The notes below the pieces were generated by a model that ran no database searches, was not told where the DNA came from, and saw nothing but the letters and a program-made list of their open reading frames with translations. The translations under genes and the position numbers were made by a program. Of a DNA stretch of 64,000 bases, positions 49,631-59,668 are shown one piece after another. Within the stretch, counting starts at the first letter, position 1; each line of letters opens with the position of its first letter. Origin of the DNA: Heligmosomoides polygyrus polygyrus (taxonomy: Eukaryota > Nematoda > Chromadorea > Rhabditida > Heligmosomidae); assembly GCA_947396885.1 (NCBI GenBank), contig OX377202.1, forward strand, positions 61,530,034 to 61,594,033, read 5' to 3'.

Positions 49631-50599
49631 GTTCTGCACGCATGAAGTAACCTTTTTCCAGGACGTGTCTCCTTGGAAAATTGATGCGGCATCAGTTTGG
49701 TAGCTGATTACTATTTTGCCTTTGATCAAAGTAAATCAAAAACCTGTACTTGTAATGCAAATCTCCTATCCAGAACTTGAGTAAAAATTAGAACTCGAAC
49801 TAAAGCTTTAGGTATTGAAAATTTAGCGGAAGTAGAAAAAAGCCGGCAGTTGAGAATGCATGAAATGGTGCACATGGAGCCAATTTAGGCAAATTTGATG
49901 TCAAATGGGTTGTCGTGAACGGGCCAAGCTTAAAATTGACATGCAACGCATTTTCGGCAGCGTTTGAAACCATCAAATTTCTCTCAGACAGGTCCATTCC
50001 TGCGTCATAATTAGGCGAGACTCAGGAGAGAATGTGGTTCAGGTCAGGACGATTAGGTCATCTCGAACTCAAAAATTCTGAAACCTTGTTAAGCCTTTTA
50101 CGCCAGACCACGTTGTTCTGATTCCAACAGTGTGCATTTCAGTAGATATAATCCACTTTGGAGGGAGTGAAGGAAAAGCGGCGGAAACGACGGATTAATC
50201 CGCCACAAGCCGCGTTTCGGCGGATATTTACCGATAGTGTTGTAGTAGTGTGGCGTGAAACGACAGGCGCAGCTGCCACATTGGGCCTCTCACCTTCCGA
50301 CTAGGACAGCTACTTGATTGGCAGCGCCACGAAGTCATTCCCAAGGCAGCCAGACGTGCTCTGCTCATCTTGCCTCATCCCGTCGTTAAATCTCGTCCGA
50401 GACGACCCGATCACACTACTGTAACCATCCTGCAGTTGTGCACGAAAACCTTTGAATTACTGCCAGAAATAAAGGTGAATTTTGACTTGACGCAGCAGGT
50501 TCCGATCCTCGGCAGGCCTTCCATGACGTTAAATCCATCTGATGATCTATCTTTCGTGCATAGCTGCAGAATGATCTCCTTCTAGTCAACATTCCTAAC
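49631..50599. other. No supported gene
   Basis: No motif-bearing frame or repeat was recognised. The right part may belong to the 5' portion of the Penelope-like relic that follows, but no reverse transcriptase motif is visible. Confidence 0.4.
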
Positions 50600-51140
50600 G
50601 ATAACATCAAAAATCATCAATCATCATCATCAAAAGCAACCTTTACGTAATAGACTCTACGACAATCAGTGCGTATTAGATAGTTGTGGTATGTATTTGT
50701 CCATACACTAATACTGGAGATTGCACTAAAAGTTGGGTAATTTATCAGACTCGGTGTAGGGAGTGTAGTAACACATATATTGGGGAGTCTAGTAGACCTC
50801 TAGGCGTACGTAATAAGGAGAACCTAACGGGCAGACGACGTGCTAATCTACTAACGCCACTCGGCAGACATAGAGTCGAAGTTCACAACGGTAACCCCTT
50901 TGAAATAGAGTGCAGGATTTTGGCGTTCGAGACCGAAATTTCTTTGCGCAAAGCGCTCGAGGCACTTTGGACTTCAGCTAGAAATCCGAGCATGAACAAG
51001 AGAAATGAGCGCCTATCCATCACAAGTGATCTGCTCCCGTTGGCACCGCTCTGCGAGCTGAATGACCAGCAATGGATGGGATTCCGAGTAAGTCAACCTG
51101 GCTACTGGTCTACTAACCCCGTGAGGTAGCGAAATCTCTA
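50600..51140 (+). mobile_element. Penelope-like element, GIY-YIG endonuclease relic
   Basis: A frame open to 51129 contains the zinc-finger-like and GIY-YIG start of a Penelope-like (PLE) endonuclease: CICPYTNTGDCTKSWVIYQ, then CRECSNTYIGESSRPLGVR. The paired WVIYQ and NTYIGES strands are the GIY-YIG core, with the following arginine in place. Upstream an RLYDNQCVLD stretch continues the frame, but the reverse transcriptase that should precede it is missing. The C-terminal part (GRHRVEVHNGNPFEIECRIL) fits the family. It is a 5'-truncated copy. About 140 bp downstream lies a hammerhead-like motif, which in PLEs marks the terminal repeat. Confidence 0.75.
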
Positions 51141-51271
51141 CGCTCTGTGGTGGAAAGCCGAGTGAATTCATTTTGCACATTGCGGGTTTTCACGTTGCGT
51201 TCTTGTCTTTATGTCAGAACAGTAGCGCTTGGCCGGGTGGTGTACAAATTTAAAAATATCGAACCATATTC

Positions 51272-51311
51272 AGGCCTCTGATGACGATGAAACGGTCAAA
51301 ACGTGAGGCCT
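51272..51311 (+). ncRNA. Hammerhead-ribozyme-like motif (probably inactive)
   Basis: The order AGGCCT-CTGATGA-12 nt-CAAAACGTG-AGGCCT follows the hammerhead plan: stem I strand, conserved CUGAUGA core, stem II, GAAA box, short stem III, cleavage position, stem I strand. The two AGGCCT strands can pair fully. The expected CGAAACGUC reads CAAAACGTG, so one core base and the base at the cleavage site differ, and self-cleavage is unlikely. Hammerheads in PLE terminal repeats are known from the literature, and the position just downstream of the GIY-YIG relic fits. The call is inference from motif order. Confidence 0.45.
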
Positions 51312-52249
51312 AAATTAAATATTCCACCTACCAACCTCGTAGGCACAGAAAATAACGAAAGTAAACTGTTTGATATCTTAGATCCTGAGCTAAATTGTTG
51401 AAGATTCGCATTGGTTTACTTCTACCACTTCTCTGGACGATCGTCTGTATCTGTATTCCGGGCAACACCTTCCGCCGCCTAAAGGTGTTCTATGATCTCT
51501 AGAATGAAGAGACCTCCGTCTTTAGGTCACTGCTTATTTTTAGGCAATTCCTTCCCATTATAGTTCGCAAATTTTGATCGAGTTGTGTATCAGTGTTTTT
51601 AAGATCCAAACTGTAAACCTGCTTGACACGGAAGTCGGACCTTGCGGCTCTCAGGGGAAGTGGATTAAACTCCTCAGTTTTCAGAAGACAGCTTAAACAC
51701 ATCATATATATTTAAAACTGAACACTCTGAAGTATTGAACATAATATTGAACACATTCTGGAGTATTGAAGATAATCAAAGGAGAGCGTCTTTAGAACAC
51801 TGAAATGGCGGAAACTTTAGACCGCACGGAAGGTTTTCGCCCTTCTGACTTTTTGATCTTTTTCGATCACAACTTCGTTCAGGGTTAATCATTTTTATTA
51901 AGGTAGAAACCAATATAAGATTCTCACGTTTCCAATGAAAACCACTGGAAAGCATTTTCTACTAAAGATCGATTGGGCAGATACATAGAAGTGATGGTTG
52001 TTGGAATACAGTGCCTACATCCTCTTGTATACAGTAACAATTCTCATCTCATATCTTCTTCGGAAAACCTAAAAAGGACGTGAAATTTTTTAGATTAAAT
52101 GAATGAAGAAATTTATAGATTAAGATGGGTACGATATAACTTTGGAATCCAAATACTACAGTTTCTTATGGGATTAACTTAACGACGTGTTTTTGTAGTT
52201 GCGGCCAGGACGAGTAAAAATCCCTTATTTGTCGGATTAAGGCAAGTTT
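51312..52249. other. No supported gene
   Basis: Short frames only. The first part may be the remaining terminal repeat of the Penelope-like relic. Confidence 0.4.
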
Positions 52250-52447
52250 TCAACAGATTTTCACACTCTGACTTAGGGTCTTTGTCAGCACTTTTTGCTC
52301 TAATCTAGCTTCTTCTTCCAGGATTCCATTGTGGACTAACAAGCGAAGCAAAGCGTCATCAATAAAAAGGAGGGGTCCTTGAGGGCGACCTGGAGGCTTC
52401 GCGATAGTTCTACGAGGCCAATTCCTATCCAATTTTTCGTTATCCAT
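52250..52447 (-). pseudogene. Short ORF resembling part of ribosomal protein uS4 (RPS9)
   Basis: An ATG-started 65-codon frame includes FIDDALLRLLVHNGILEE, which matches the uS4/RPS9 segment around its conserved GDALLRRLVRIGVLDE at roughly 11 of 18 positions. After the stop, the same frame continues KLALIRQIRDFY, recalling the LIRQ-RHI segment of the S4 domain, but the spacing is wrong. The rest does not match. It may be a scrambled processed pseudogene or a chance resemblance. Confidence 0.25.
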
Positions 52448-54392
52448 TTTTGTTGTTGGACAAGGTCCTCACTTTAGGAAAAGCAACAACTCTTTCGAAG
52501 AAGCTATCGTCTGGTTTGCAGTACATAGAGGAACCATTCTTTCTTCGTGTTATGCAAAGAGGAGGCTCGGCGGGATGTTTTTGATACTTCACACCCCGTG
52601 CAAAGTAAGCGAGAAATTGTTTGGACTTCGCCTCTACTTACTACTATTAGTCCTGTGAGCCGTTGTCGATTTTGAGCAGGCCTCTGCCATTTTAAGAATC
52701 TCAATCTTTAGGTCGAAATGTGCCGTGTGTCGAAGTACACTGCTGAGTTTTTATACAACTCATTCCTAAAAATGTTGAAAACCACATGCCTTTCTCTACG
52801 TAGCATTACCAAAGTTGGGAATGTCCAAAGATCATAAACGACGGAGACTTTCGCTTCCACCTAATATTTGCAACGGGATGTGTACTTGCCGTGTGTGTCC
52901 ACAGGAGGTCCAGTCAAGCATTATAGTTCACAGAGGGGCTTCTTGAAGAAGTGGACGAAATGCAAATTTAACAGCGATAGTTTTATCCCGCTACGAGATG
53001 CAGAATTGCAATCCGCTTACGGAGAACAGATTCTTTTGAGCTTTTAAGCCGCGAGTGGCCAACAGGTTGTTTCGTTCGTTGTGTACTCCTTGCCTGCTTT
53101 GGCTCATAGTGTTTGACCTGTGAATAGCCTCGATGCTGCCGACGTAGGATGCGAATTCACACCCTGTGCAGCGTTTCTGTTAATTGAGGCAGTTCCCAGC
53201 CACCTAGCTGACGCTGAAAGCAGTCGAGTTGGAGTCCATTCTGTCCCACTTCGTGTGTTCGTACCAATCGGCGAAATTGACGAAGAAGGGCTTTTCACAA
53301 AAAGCCAATGTCAAGGGCGGTCTCAGCGTTTTCCGAAAAGAAGTGCAGGCCTTAATCGCAAAGAAATTGGACCAGTCACTTCTGTGGTAGACAATGGCTC
53401 ATTGAGGCAATCAAGCAACGAGGGAACCGTTCGAGACGTTGCGGGAACATTGGAAAGTGCGTGATTTGGTAATCTTTTTCGTACAGGTAAGACTCTCATG
53501 TGAATAAAAGAATTCCTATGAAAATTTCCCACGTCTTGCACTTTTTCGAAAAAGGCCTAGCTCTAGTGCTAATATAAAAAGCAAGATGTCATATAGAAGA
53601 TAAAGCTTAATAATATACGACATACCTCTTCGTTACTGCTGGACTTTCTTCGCAAGTGGTTTTCGACTGCTAGAGGAGGTGGAAGCTGAAATGCCTGCCG
53701 TTAGGATAACATCTTCACTCTTCGCGGCTTCGCATCTCAGTTTTGGAATGCACGATGACAACTCTTGTCTGAGATGGTGCTGCGGAGAACCTCGCGACGA
53801 TCGCGAAGAAACCAGTTTCAGTTGAAAAAGGGAAGGCAACGGCGACTTGGAGTGCGTACGCTCGCGAACGTCGTAAATCAGCAACCCATTCAGGCCTCTG
53901 CACCTGCCGCCAATGCGACTTTCGCTCCCCCTTCCTCATGTCGTACAACGGCACAAGCCATGCACAATTTGGGAATAAAAGTCTTTCAAACCGACGTGGC
54001 AGGGAACGAACTGAACGGTGGAGAGCGCCACTCGAGCAGCGCAATTTTTTTACTGTTGGGTGTGAAGCCTTCTTATACTATTGTCTGTTATATAGCTTCT
54101 CGGGAAAAAGTTCTTGATGCTTCCGTTATCGATCAACACCCTGGTTTCATTCACGTAACAACATTACACAACCACGAGCATCAATGAGTTGCTCGAAAAT
54201 TCTTAAAGTTCTCGGCCTCCAACATTGACGGAGCTGTTGAACTTAGCATGCGCCCTTGAAATTGTTCGCAGCTCGCTGAACATGTAGGGTCAACATCAAA
54301 TACTTGTAGAAGGAAGATGGGATACCCTCAACATACAGATCTTTCTGCACGATTCCCATTTACACTTTTATTCAATTGCCCTAATACGAAGT
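52448..54392. other. Unassigned ORFs on both strands
   Basis: Open frames overlap on both strands: plus 53120-53464; plus 53774-54187 (from an ATG, starting MVLRRTSRRSRRNQ); minus 53633-53884 (ending SSSSRKPLAKKVQQ). None carries a family motif and I could not decide which strand is coding. The overlap of open frames suggests composition rather than several genes. Confidence 0.25.
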
Positions 54393-54600
54393 GCACTACG
54401 GGGTGCGTAAAAAGTATTGACGCACTAAACATAGACGTTAGCAAAAGCAACGCATAATAAAATTCAACAAGTTTATACACAAAATGTCAGCAATGATCTT
54501 GCGAACAGAATAGCATCACTTGTATTTTATATGGGCTTCTTTGCTGCGAATACAGGGGCGAAGACGACGAGGAAAGGCATCGACGGTGCGCCTCAATTAG
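54393..54600 (-). mobile_element. Tc1-like transposon terminal fragment
   Basis: On the minus strand a frame ending at 54516 reads TVDAFPRRLRPCIRSKEAHI followed by KYK and stop, the typical C-terminus of Tc1-family transposases (PRR...AVI.AKGG..KY). About 120 bp further the element end appears as CACTACGGGGTGCGTAAAAA, followed by GTATTGACGCAC. The other end and most of the transposase are absent or lie beyond the neighbouring gap. Confidence 0.6.
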
Positions 54601-54627
54601 TGGGATGAGTTGGGATGAGTTTCTGAC

Positions 54628-54684
54628 CCCCACAACCCAGCGTCGGGTGCGGGCGAAGCCCGCAACCGACGCTGGGTTGTGGGG
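54628..54684. repeat. Near-perfect 57-nt hairpin
   Basis: CCCCACAACCCAGCGTCGG pairs with CCGACGCTGGGTTGTGGGG, a single G/A mismatch follows, then TGCGGGC pairs with GCCCGCA around a GAA loop. That gives 26 paired bases with one mismatch. It could be a tiny fold-back element or a structured RNA. It lies 135 bp before the assembly gap. Confidence 0.7.
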
Positions 54685-54779
54685 ACCCTAGCGGGCTGGC
54701 TTGGGCGGAAACCACCGAGCCATGAATTGATTTGGGACCCATGCGAGAGTTCGCTGACTGCGCTGCGCGCAATAATATT

Positions 54780-55138
54780 ATTAGGTTGAGTCATACATTT
54801 TGCAACAAAAATTGTCTTNNNNNNNNNNNNNNNNNNNNNNNNNNNNNNNNNNNNNNNNNNNNNNNNNNNNNNNNNNNNNNNNNNNNNNNNNNNNNNNNNN
54901 NNNNNNNNNNNNNNNNNNNNNNNNNNNNNNNNNNNNNNNNNNNNNNNNNNNNNNNNNNNNNNNNNNNNNNNNNNNNNNNNNNNNNNNNNNNNNNNNNNNN
55001 NNNNNNNNNNNNNNNNNNCTAATGGTGCTCAGTTTTTGGCAAGGGATGGCTAAAGTCCTAAGCCACGCAATCGCTAGTGCATAAAATTATGCCGTTTACG
55101 CTATCTATGAGAAAAACGACATCAATTTTCGAACAACC
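54780..55138. mobile_element. Mariner ends flanking the assembly gap
   Basis: A left end TTAGGTTGAGTCATACATTT follows a TA at 54779. A right end, read on the other strand, is TTGGGTTGTTCGAAAATTG followed by TA near 55139. The right end closely resembles that of the mariner at 14466. The gap hides the interior, so this is tentative. Confidence 0.4.
54819..55018. other. Assembly gap, 200 N
   Basis: Two hundred undetermined bases, probably a placeholder length. Frames crossing it are not meaningful. Confidence 0.99.
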
Positions 55139-55370
55139 CAATAGTGTTGGTGTCTGTGGGGCCACACCGATGACGTTGGGTTTGTTCTTCATGACTTGCA
55201 TCATTAGATCTTCGGTTTTTCTTGGCGTCGTGCGCCACACGCACGTTCAGGTCGTCATCCTACTCCTTCTCAATTTGGGCAGCCCGACTAGGCCCTGAGA
55301 TTTTAGCCGCCTCTTACAAGGGTCTGAAGCGTATGTCTGAACGGGGGAGCGAGTCATATAGGGAGAATCC

Positions 55371-55857
55371 GGATCTATCCTAGTCCGGGGGGGCCACATA
55401 ACTAGAAATTAGGTTACAAAATGAATTGAAACTTACCGAGCGGCTCCTAGCGAACAAGCTGCAACCTAAAATAAACCGAAAACGAGCGGACAAACGAAAA
55501 AAAATAAAAAATTGCCACGGTTTACAACCGTGTCGGCGGACAAAGAGCGGCGGAATGGAGGCATGCCGCGTGCTATCCCCCGGCTGACATGTTATAACAA
55601 GGATCTAACATGATGGGGAGGGCGCATGAAGCCGCATGCCGCGTGCCACCGCCGCGTGACATGTTATAACCAGTATTTAAAATGGTGAGGAGGGCACACA
55701 ATTTTGCCTGCTTATGTAATTTTTTCGTTTTTTTTCTTCACTTTCTTTTCTTGTTTAGATCCCATGTTGTCTGTAGGAGCCGCACGGTAAGTCTCAAGTG
55801 GATTTGTTACATATAATACCTTTTAGTTATGTGGCCCCCCCGGACTAGGATAGATCC
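55371..55857. mobile_element. MITE, 34-bp inverted ends, 8-bp target duplication
   Basis: The element begins GGATCTATCCTAGTCCGGGG and ends with its reverse complement, with 34 terminal bases matching perfectly through GGGCCACATAACTA. GAGAATCC flanks both sides (55363-55370 and 55858-55865). The uninterrupted site survives in the right arm of the host fold-back element near 57385 (GGATTCTCCC read inversely). An 8-bp duplication fits the hAT or related superfamilies. There is no coding capacity. The perfect ends suggest a recent insertion. Confidence 0.88.
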
Positions 55858-56249
55858 GAGAATCCTTATCCCTCAATTGGTTTGAAGATGTGTTTAATTT
55901 CTGCCAAGTCGTTAAACCCAAGGAGTAGGGGGTCACAATGGGAACGACGCAGCAGGCGTTTGGGGATGTTGTACGCCCGCGATGCTTCTGCAGCCAGTGG
56001 CTCGGAGCGCAGGTGAGTAGAGAGTTGACTCGTGCGAGAGAGGTCACGGTTTGGCTCCTCTGCGTTGCTGGACGTTTGCATTTCAACTGATTGGTAGAGA
56101 TTTGGAGGATTCTGACGTCTATACCATTTTCAGACGTTTTCTGCGTATTTTTCCTGCGGTACGTTGTGGTATTCAACATTGTGATGTATAAATGTTCAAC
56201 ACCAGTGATACACAGGTACAACGTGCATGAAGCACCACTGGGCACCTTA

Positions 56250-56620
56250 GGCCTATGGCATACCACCAGCGACGAGTCCGGCGACGGCACTGCCAACGGA
56301 CAAGTAGTCGACTATTCGTGTTGGGACCTGTCAGAAACAATGGGGAGAGAGCGCGTGCTTGCCGGTTGTCGCTGCCACGTCGGCACTGTGTGTCGTTGTA
56401 GAGGGGGCATACCGCCAGCGACCGGTCGTCGCTGCGCTTTGCACGGCGACCAGCTGTCGCCAGACCCTTTGCACCACGTATGCACGCACGCAAGCGTCAC
56501 TAACCGCGCTCCAGTGCCAATTCTCGCCCCCGCCCAACACCGCCGTCGCTGAAACCGCCGTTCCCCCGTCGCTCCGCTCCTCTCGTCGCTGGACTTGTCG
56601 CCGGTGGTATGCCATAGGCC
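56250..56620. mobile_element. GGCC-ended MITE, TTA-flanked
   Basis: It starts GGCCTATGGCATACCACCAG and ends GGTGGTATGCCATAGGCC, with TTA on both sides (56247-56249 and 56621-56623). It is 371 bp, strongly palindromic and GC-rich. It belongs to the same end class as the MITEs at 15.9 and 37.6-38.3 kb. Confidence 0.82.
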
Positions 56621-56670
56621 TTACGGGTAGCGTATAAAGGCTGCAGGCTCCTCATAGTCTGTTTCCATAC

Positions 56671-57081
56671 ATGGACCAAAGGCCTCGGGAAAAACCATCC
56701 TGTTCGGATTTTCAAAGGAAACCACGTTCCGACGACACTTTTGACGTCGGAGGTGGTTCAAATGAGAAACGAGGTCTGTGGATACCGCAAATTAAGCTAA
56801 ACGGCATCGACGCTCTTTCCCTCATGTTTGCCTGTCACCTGGAAGTCAGAGGTCTGCTGAAGGTTTTCTAGAACCTAACACCAACAATGTCTGCCGACGG
56901 TCGAGTGGTGATCCACCTGCTCACGCTGAATCGTGGCTCACCTTTAGACAAGGAATCTTCGAAGGGAGAAATCAAGCTGGCCGAACGGATGGCCAGCATA
57001 CTTAAGGACTTCGAAGCACGTCATCTTGAAGTTGACGAAGACGAACAGCTGGAAGTGGTGGAAGGAGAAGAGGAAGATTGA
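56671..57081 (+). CDS. ORF pair inside the fold-back element, function unknown
   Basis: From ATG 56671 a 66-codon frame (starting MDQRPREKPSCSDFQRK) runs to TAG at 56871. In the same frame a second ORF runs from ATG 56887 to 57081 (64 residues, starting MSADGRVVIHLLTLNRG). It has a KGEIKLAERMASILKDFEA helix-like stretch and a very acidic C-terminus (DEDEQLEVVEGEEED). A TATA-like box lies about 40 bp upstream of the first ATG. The two may be one protein interrupted by a stop, encoded by the mobile element. No family is recognised. Confidence 0.35.
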
Positions 57082-57801
57082 GATCCACAAGATGAACTGA
57101 TGGACGTGGAGAGGCAAGTAAGCAGTGGGCATATGAGTTTTCGGGTGTGACTCTTCTTTCGGAGGAGTCTTCAATTGGATTTCGCTTGCGTGCTCATAAC
57201 CATGGAGGAGGACACTCGCACGAATCAACTCTCTACCCACCTGCGCTCCGAGCTACTGGCTGCAGAAGCATCGCGGGCGTACAACACCCCCAAACGCGTG
57301 CTGCACCGTATCCCATTGTGACCCCTACTCCTTGGGTTTAGCGACTTGGCAAAAAATAAACACATTTTCAAACCAAATGAGGGATGAGGATTCTCCCTAT
57401 ATGACTCGCTCCCCCCATTCAGGCATACGCTTCAGACCCTTCCCTTGTCAGTACTCCCCTTCACATCGCTGCAGAAATGTGGGCTACTGGCGGACCAGGG
57501 AAATGAGTACTTTAGTGCTGCTGTTTTTGACTGAGGTACGGCACAGTTAGCTGATCAGTCTCTTGCGTTCCAGCGAAGAACTCAGTGCAGCCAACCAGAC
57601 TGCCCGAAGGGAAGGGCGAGGCTTTTCAGGCGTTCTAGAATCGCCTTTATATGCACGCCCTTGATAACGATCACAGAAAGTAAGCCTGAAGTAGGCGCTA
57701 GGCTTGTCGTATAGAATGGAAGCAATTAGGACAACCTCTGAAACCCATCTGCATCTTTGTGAAGTACACGGCCGCGTTTGGTTCGCGTTTTCGTCTCCTG
57801 C

Positions 57802-58077
57802 CTACGACACAAAGAAGCACCACGTCACTTTGCGAGGTCCCCCCAACATCTGTCCGTTAGGCTTGCTGCTCACGAAGATCGCAAACGTAGGACACTCGAT
57901 GAACTCCAGCCTTTGAAACAGGTTGGATTCCGCAACTAATTCAGTTCCATTTAATACATCCTGACCGTCTCGAGGATCGATGGTGATCATCCGAAATAGC
58001 GTGTGCCCTCTTGCCTTAGCCCACTTCAAGAAGTTGTTCACGAGCGTCGAAACGAGCGTGATTCTCTCTGCGCTCAT
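57802..58077 (-). CDS. Unknown 91-residue ORF
   Basis: A true ATG starts MSAERITLVSTLVNNFLKWA and the frame stays open for 91 codons with mixed polar and hydrophobic content (FRMITIDPRDGQDVLNG, LEFIECPTFAIFVSS). No domain is recognised. It may be one exon of a larger minus-strand gene; no flanking exon was assigned with confidence. It lies beside plus-strand candidate exons, so at most one of the two is likely correct in the overlap zone. Confidence 0.28.
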   Translation of the reverse strand: MSAERITLVSTLVNNFLKWAKARGHTLFRMITIDPRDGQDVLNGTELVAESNLFQRLEFIECPTFAIFVSSKPNGQMLGGPRKVTWCFFVS

Positions 58078-58183
58078 CGATCAAGCTGCGAACTCGAGCT
58101 ACACGACATTAGCCGACTACTATCTATGGATACGGCTGTTTAGTTGTTTTCTCAAAATTTCCACTAAAACAAGGATGTTCCAG

Positions 58184-58500
58184 AAGAATGTTAGCGAATT
58201 AGCGGGGAAGGCTCAACGTCGATTCGCAGGTCACATGCTGGATAGGCCAAACAGCCGATGGCCAAAGAGTGCTCCGAAGGGACGCACAGCGTCTCCAGTG
58301 GAGATCTACAACAAGGTGAGTCGAACATTCGTGTCACGGATACATCAAATAACATTTCACTTGGAACATGCGAAGCGAAGTCATCAACGTCGCACATTTC
58401 GAACGGCACCAACATCCTGCTGGATGACGACGACGAGGCGAAGAAATGGATGGAAATGATGCTGCCGAAGACAAGTCATGTAGGCATAAAGGTCATCTAA
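58184..58500 (+). CDS. Candidate exon pair, unknown product
   Basis: After a TTCCAG acceptor the segment 58184-58315 is open for 44 codons (KNVSELAGKAQRRFAGHMLD, then RPNSRW) and ends at a GTGAGT donor. A 65-nt intron would lead to 58381-58479 (SSTSHISNGTNILLDDDDEA, then KKWMEMM), ending at a GTAGGC donor; both junctions are phase 0. The second acceptor (GCGAAG) is poor. The AGHMLDRPNSRW piece faintly recalls LINE C-terminal sequence (AGHV.R..DNRW), so a transposon origin is possible. Confidence 0.35.
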
Positions 58501-59248
58501 CGCTAGGCAATTTCTTTCTCTGTTATGTTCCTTCCGAAAACGATCAATGACTAATTCGGGACTCAGCGCCAGCAGTCATCACTTCACTCCTCGCTGAGGT
58601 TGGTTTATCTGCTACTGTTTAAGAAGGCCAATACTCGTCGAAAACGAGCGATCTCGGTAGGAACCGTTATCTGCAAAAAGCGGTCATTGCAAACTCAAAC
58701 AGCACCGGTTTTCTAATTGAATGATTTCGTCAAGCGATGATAATTCCTAGAAACACACAATACCGATGATCAAAAGTTGCTCATAGTTACTGGTTTTCTT
58801 TATCTTTCGTTAAGCAGAAAAGAATCTCCGAAAATCACGAAAACTCTTTTGGAGAAGTATATCAAGGGGAAAGAGAAAATGAGCTGGTCGACCATTGTTC
58901 ACAATAAGTGAAAGCAGGAAGGCAGCATGAATTATACATATGCCCTGCGCTCTCCAGTCGTTACGACAGCGGCCTTTAGACATTGGAAGATCGCGGTCGG
59001 ATCCTGAAATAGAATCTCGTTCGAATCTGGTGAGAAGTGCTGCGCCCTCGAATTGCGGTGGAAACTCCGTCGTCGGAGTGATAAGACTGCCGAACGCGCA
59101 CGGTGTTTCTTGGATTAGTGTCGCTTGGGATCCGGTCGTCAGTCATTTCAATTGGGTCATCTCACCCGCCTCTGGGCGCTCCTACAGGGTTCGAGAGAAC
59201 GCACCGTCCGCGCCGCCGCTCGTGATCGCTTTCGCTTTGAACTCGCTG

Positions 59249-59668
59249 ATGCTTTTCCTGCTGAGGCTGTTCCTGCTGCTGGCTGCGGCTTCGGCACAGC
59301 TAGACCCCAAAGGTTAGTTCGCCACGATGGGGGGGGGGGGGTGGGGGTAACGAGGCTGAGTGCTCTCCAAACAGAACTGAATGGAGGCAAGCCCACCGTG
59401 TTTCATCTGAGAACTCTTTGAATCTGGTGAAACACGTAGCATCAGGTGACACTCAGGTGACACACGTAGTATCTCAATGGCTTGGTGCAGGTTGGAACGC
59501 ATTGGCTGGTTCTAAGTAGGTCATCCGTGTTTCACTCACTCGCAGATTTTGTGGGTCGAAACTTTCTCTCGTGATATTCTTTATCATTTCTGAAGGGTTT
59601 CAGCGGAAGTTGGGACAGCTGCTACCGAAGTAGCCGTGTCTTCGACAGATAGTGAGAGCGAAATGAAG
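59249..59668 (+). CDS. Candidate secreted or membrane protein, first two exons
   Basis: Exon 1 (59249-59312) codes MLFLLRLFLLLAAASAQLDP and a lysine, a clear signal-peptide pattern with an ASA-Q cleavage motif, ending in phase 1 at a GTTAGT donor. Exon 2 (59604-59668) follows a GGTTTCAG acceptor in matching phase and codes EVGTAATEVAVSSTDSESEM and lysine, a Ser/Thr/Glu-rich stretch, ending in phase 0 at GTATAA. A possible third exon from about 60259 (CSPTCSSSITESTYES) is phase-compatible. The longer open frame at 60236-60460 is not in phase with exon 2. The product is unknown; a secreted or type I membrane protein is the inference. A 12-nt G run (59330-59341) lies in intron 1. Confidence 0.45.

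Larger units (their letters stand above)
55304..57450. mobile_element. Fold-back element with long inverted arms and internal ORF
   Basis: The left arm (55304-56050, interrupted by the MITE at 55371-55857) is matched inverted by 57200-57450. Shared landmarks are GGGTCTGAAGCGTATG, GCGAGTCATATAGGGAGAAT, CCAAGGAGTAGGGG, TTGTACGCCCGCGATGCTTC and CGGAGCGCAGGTG. Between the arms are a younger MITE (56250-56620), a TATA-like GCGTATAAAGG (56630) and an ORF pair (56671-57081). The same arm sequence occurs at 10.1-11.3 and 36.8 kb. The internal ORFs make it a candidate for a more complete family member, though no transposase motif is recognised. Confidence 0.65.

Noticed and set aside
54732..55084. ORFs spanning the N stretch
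   Set aside because: They consist of undetermined residues across the assembly gap.
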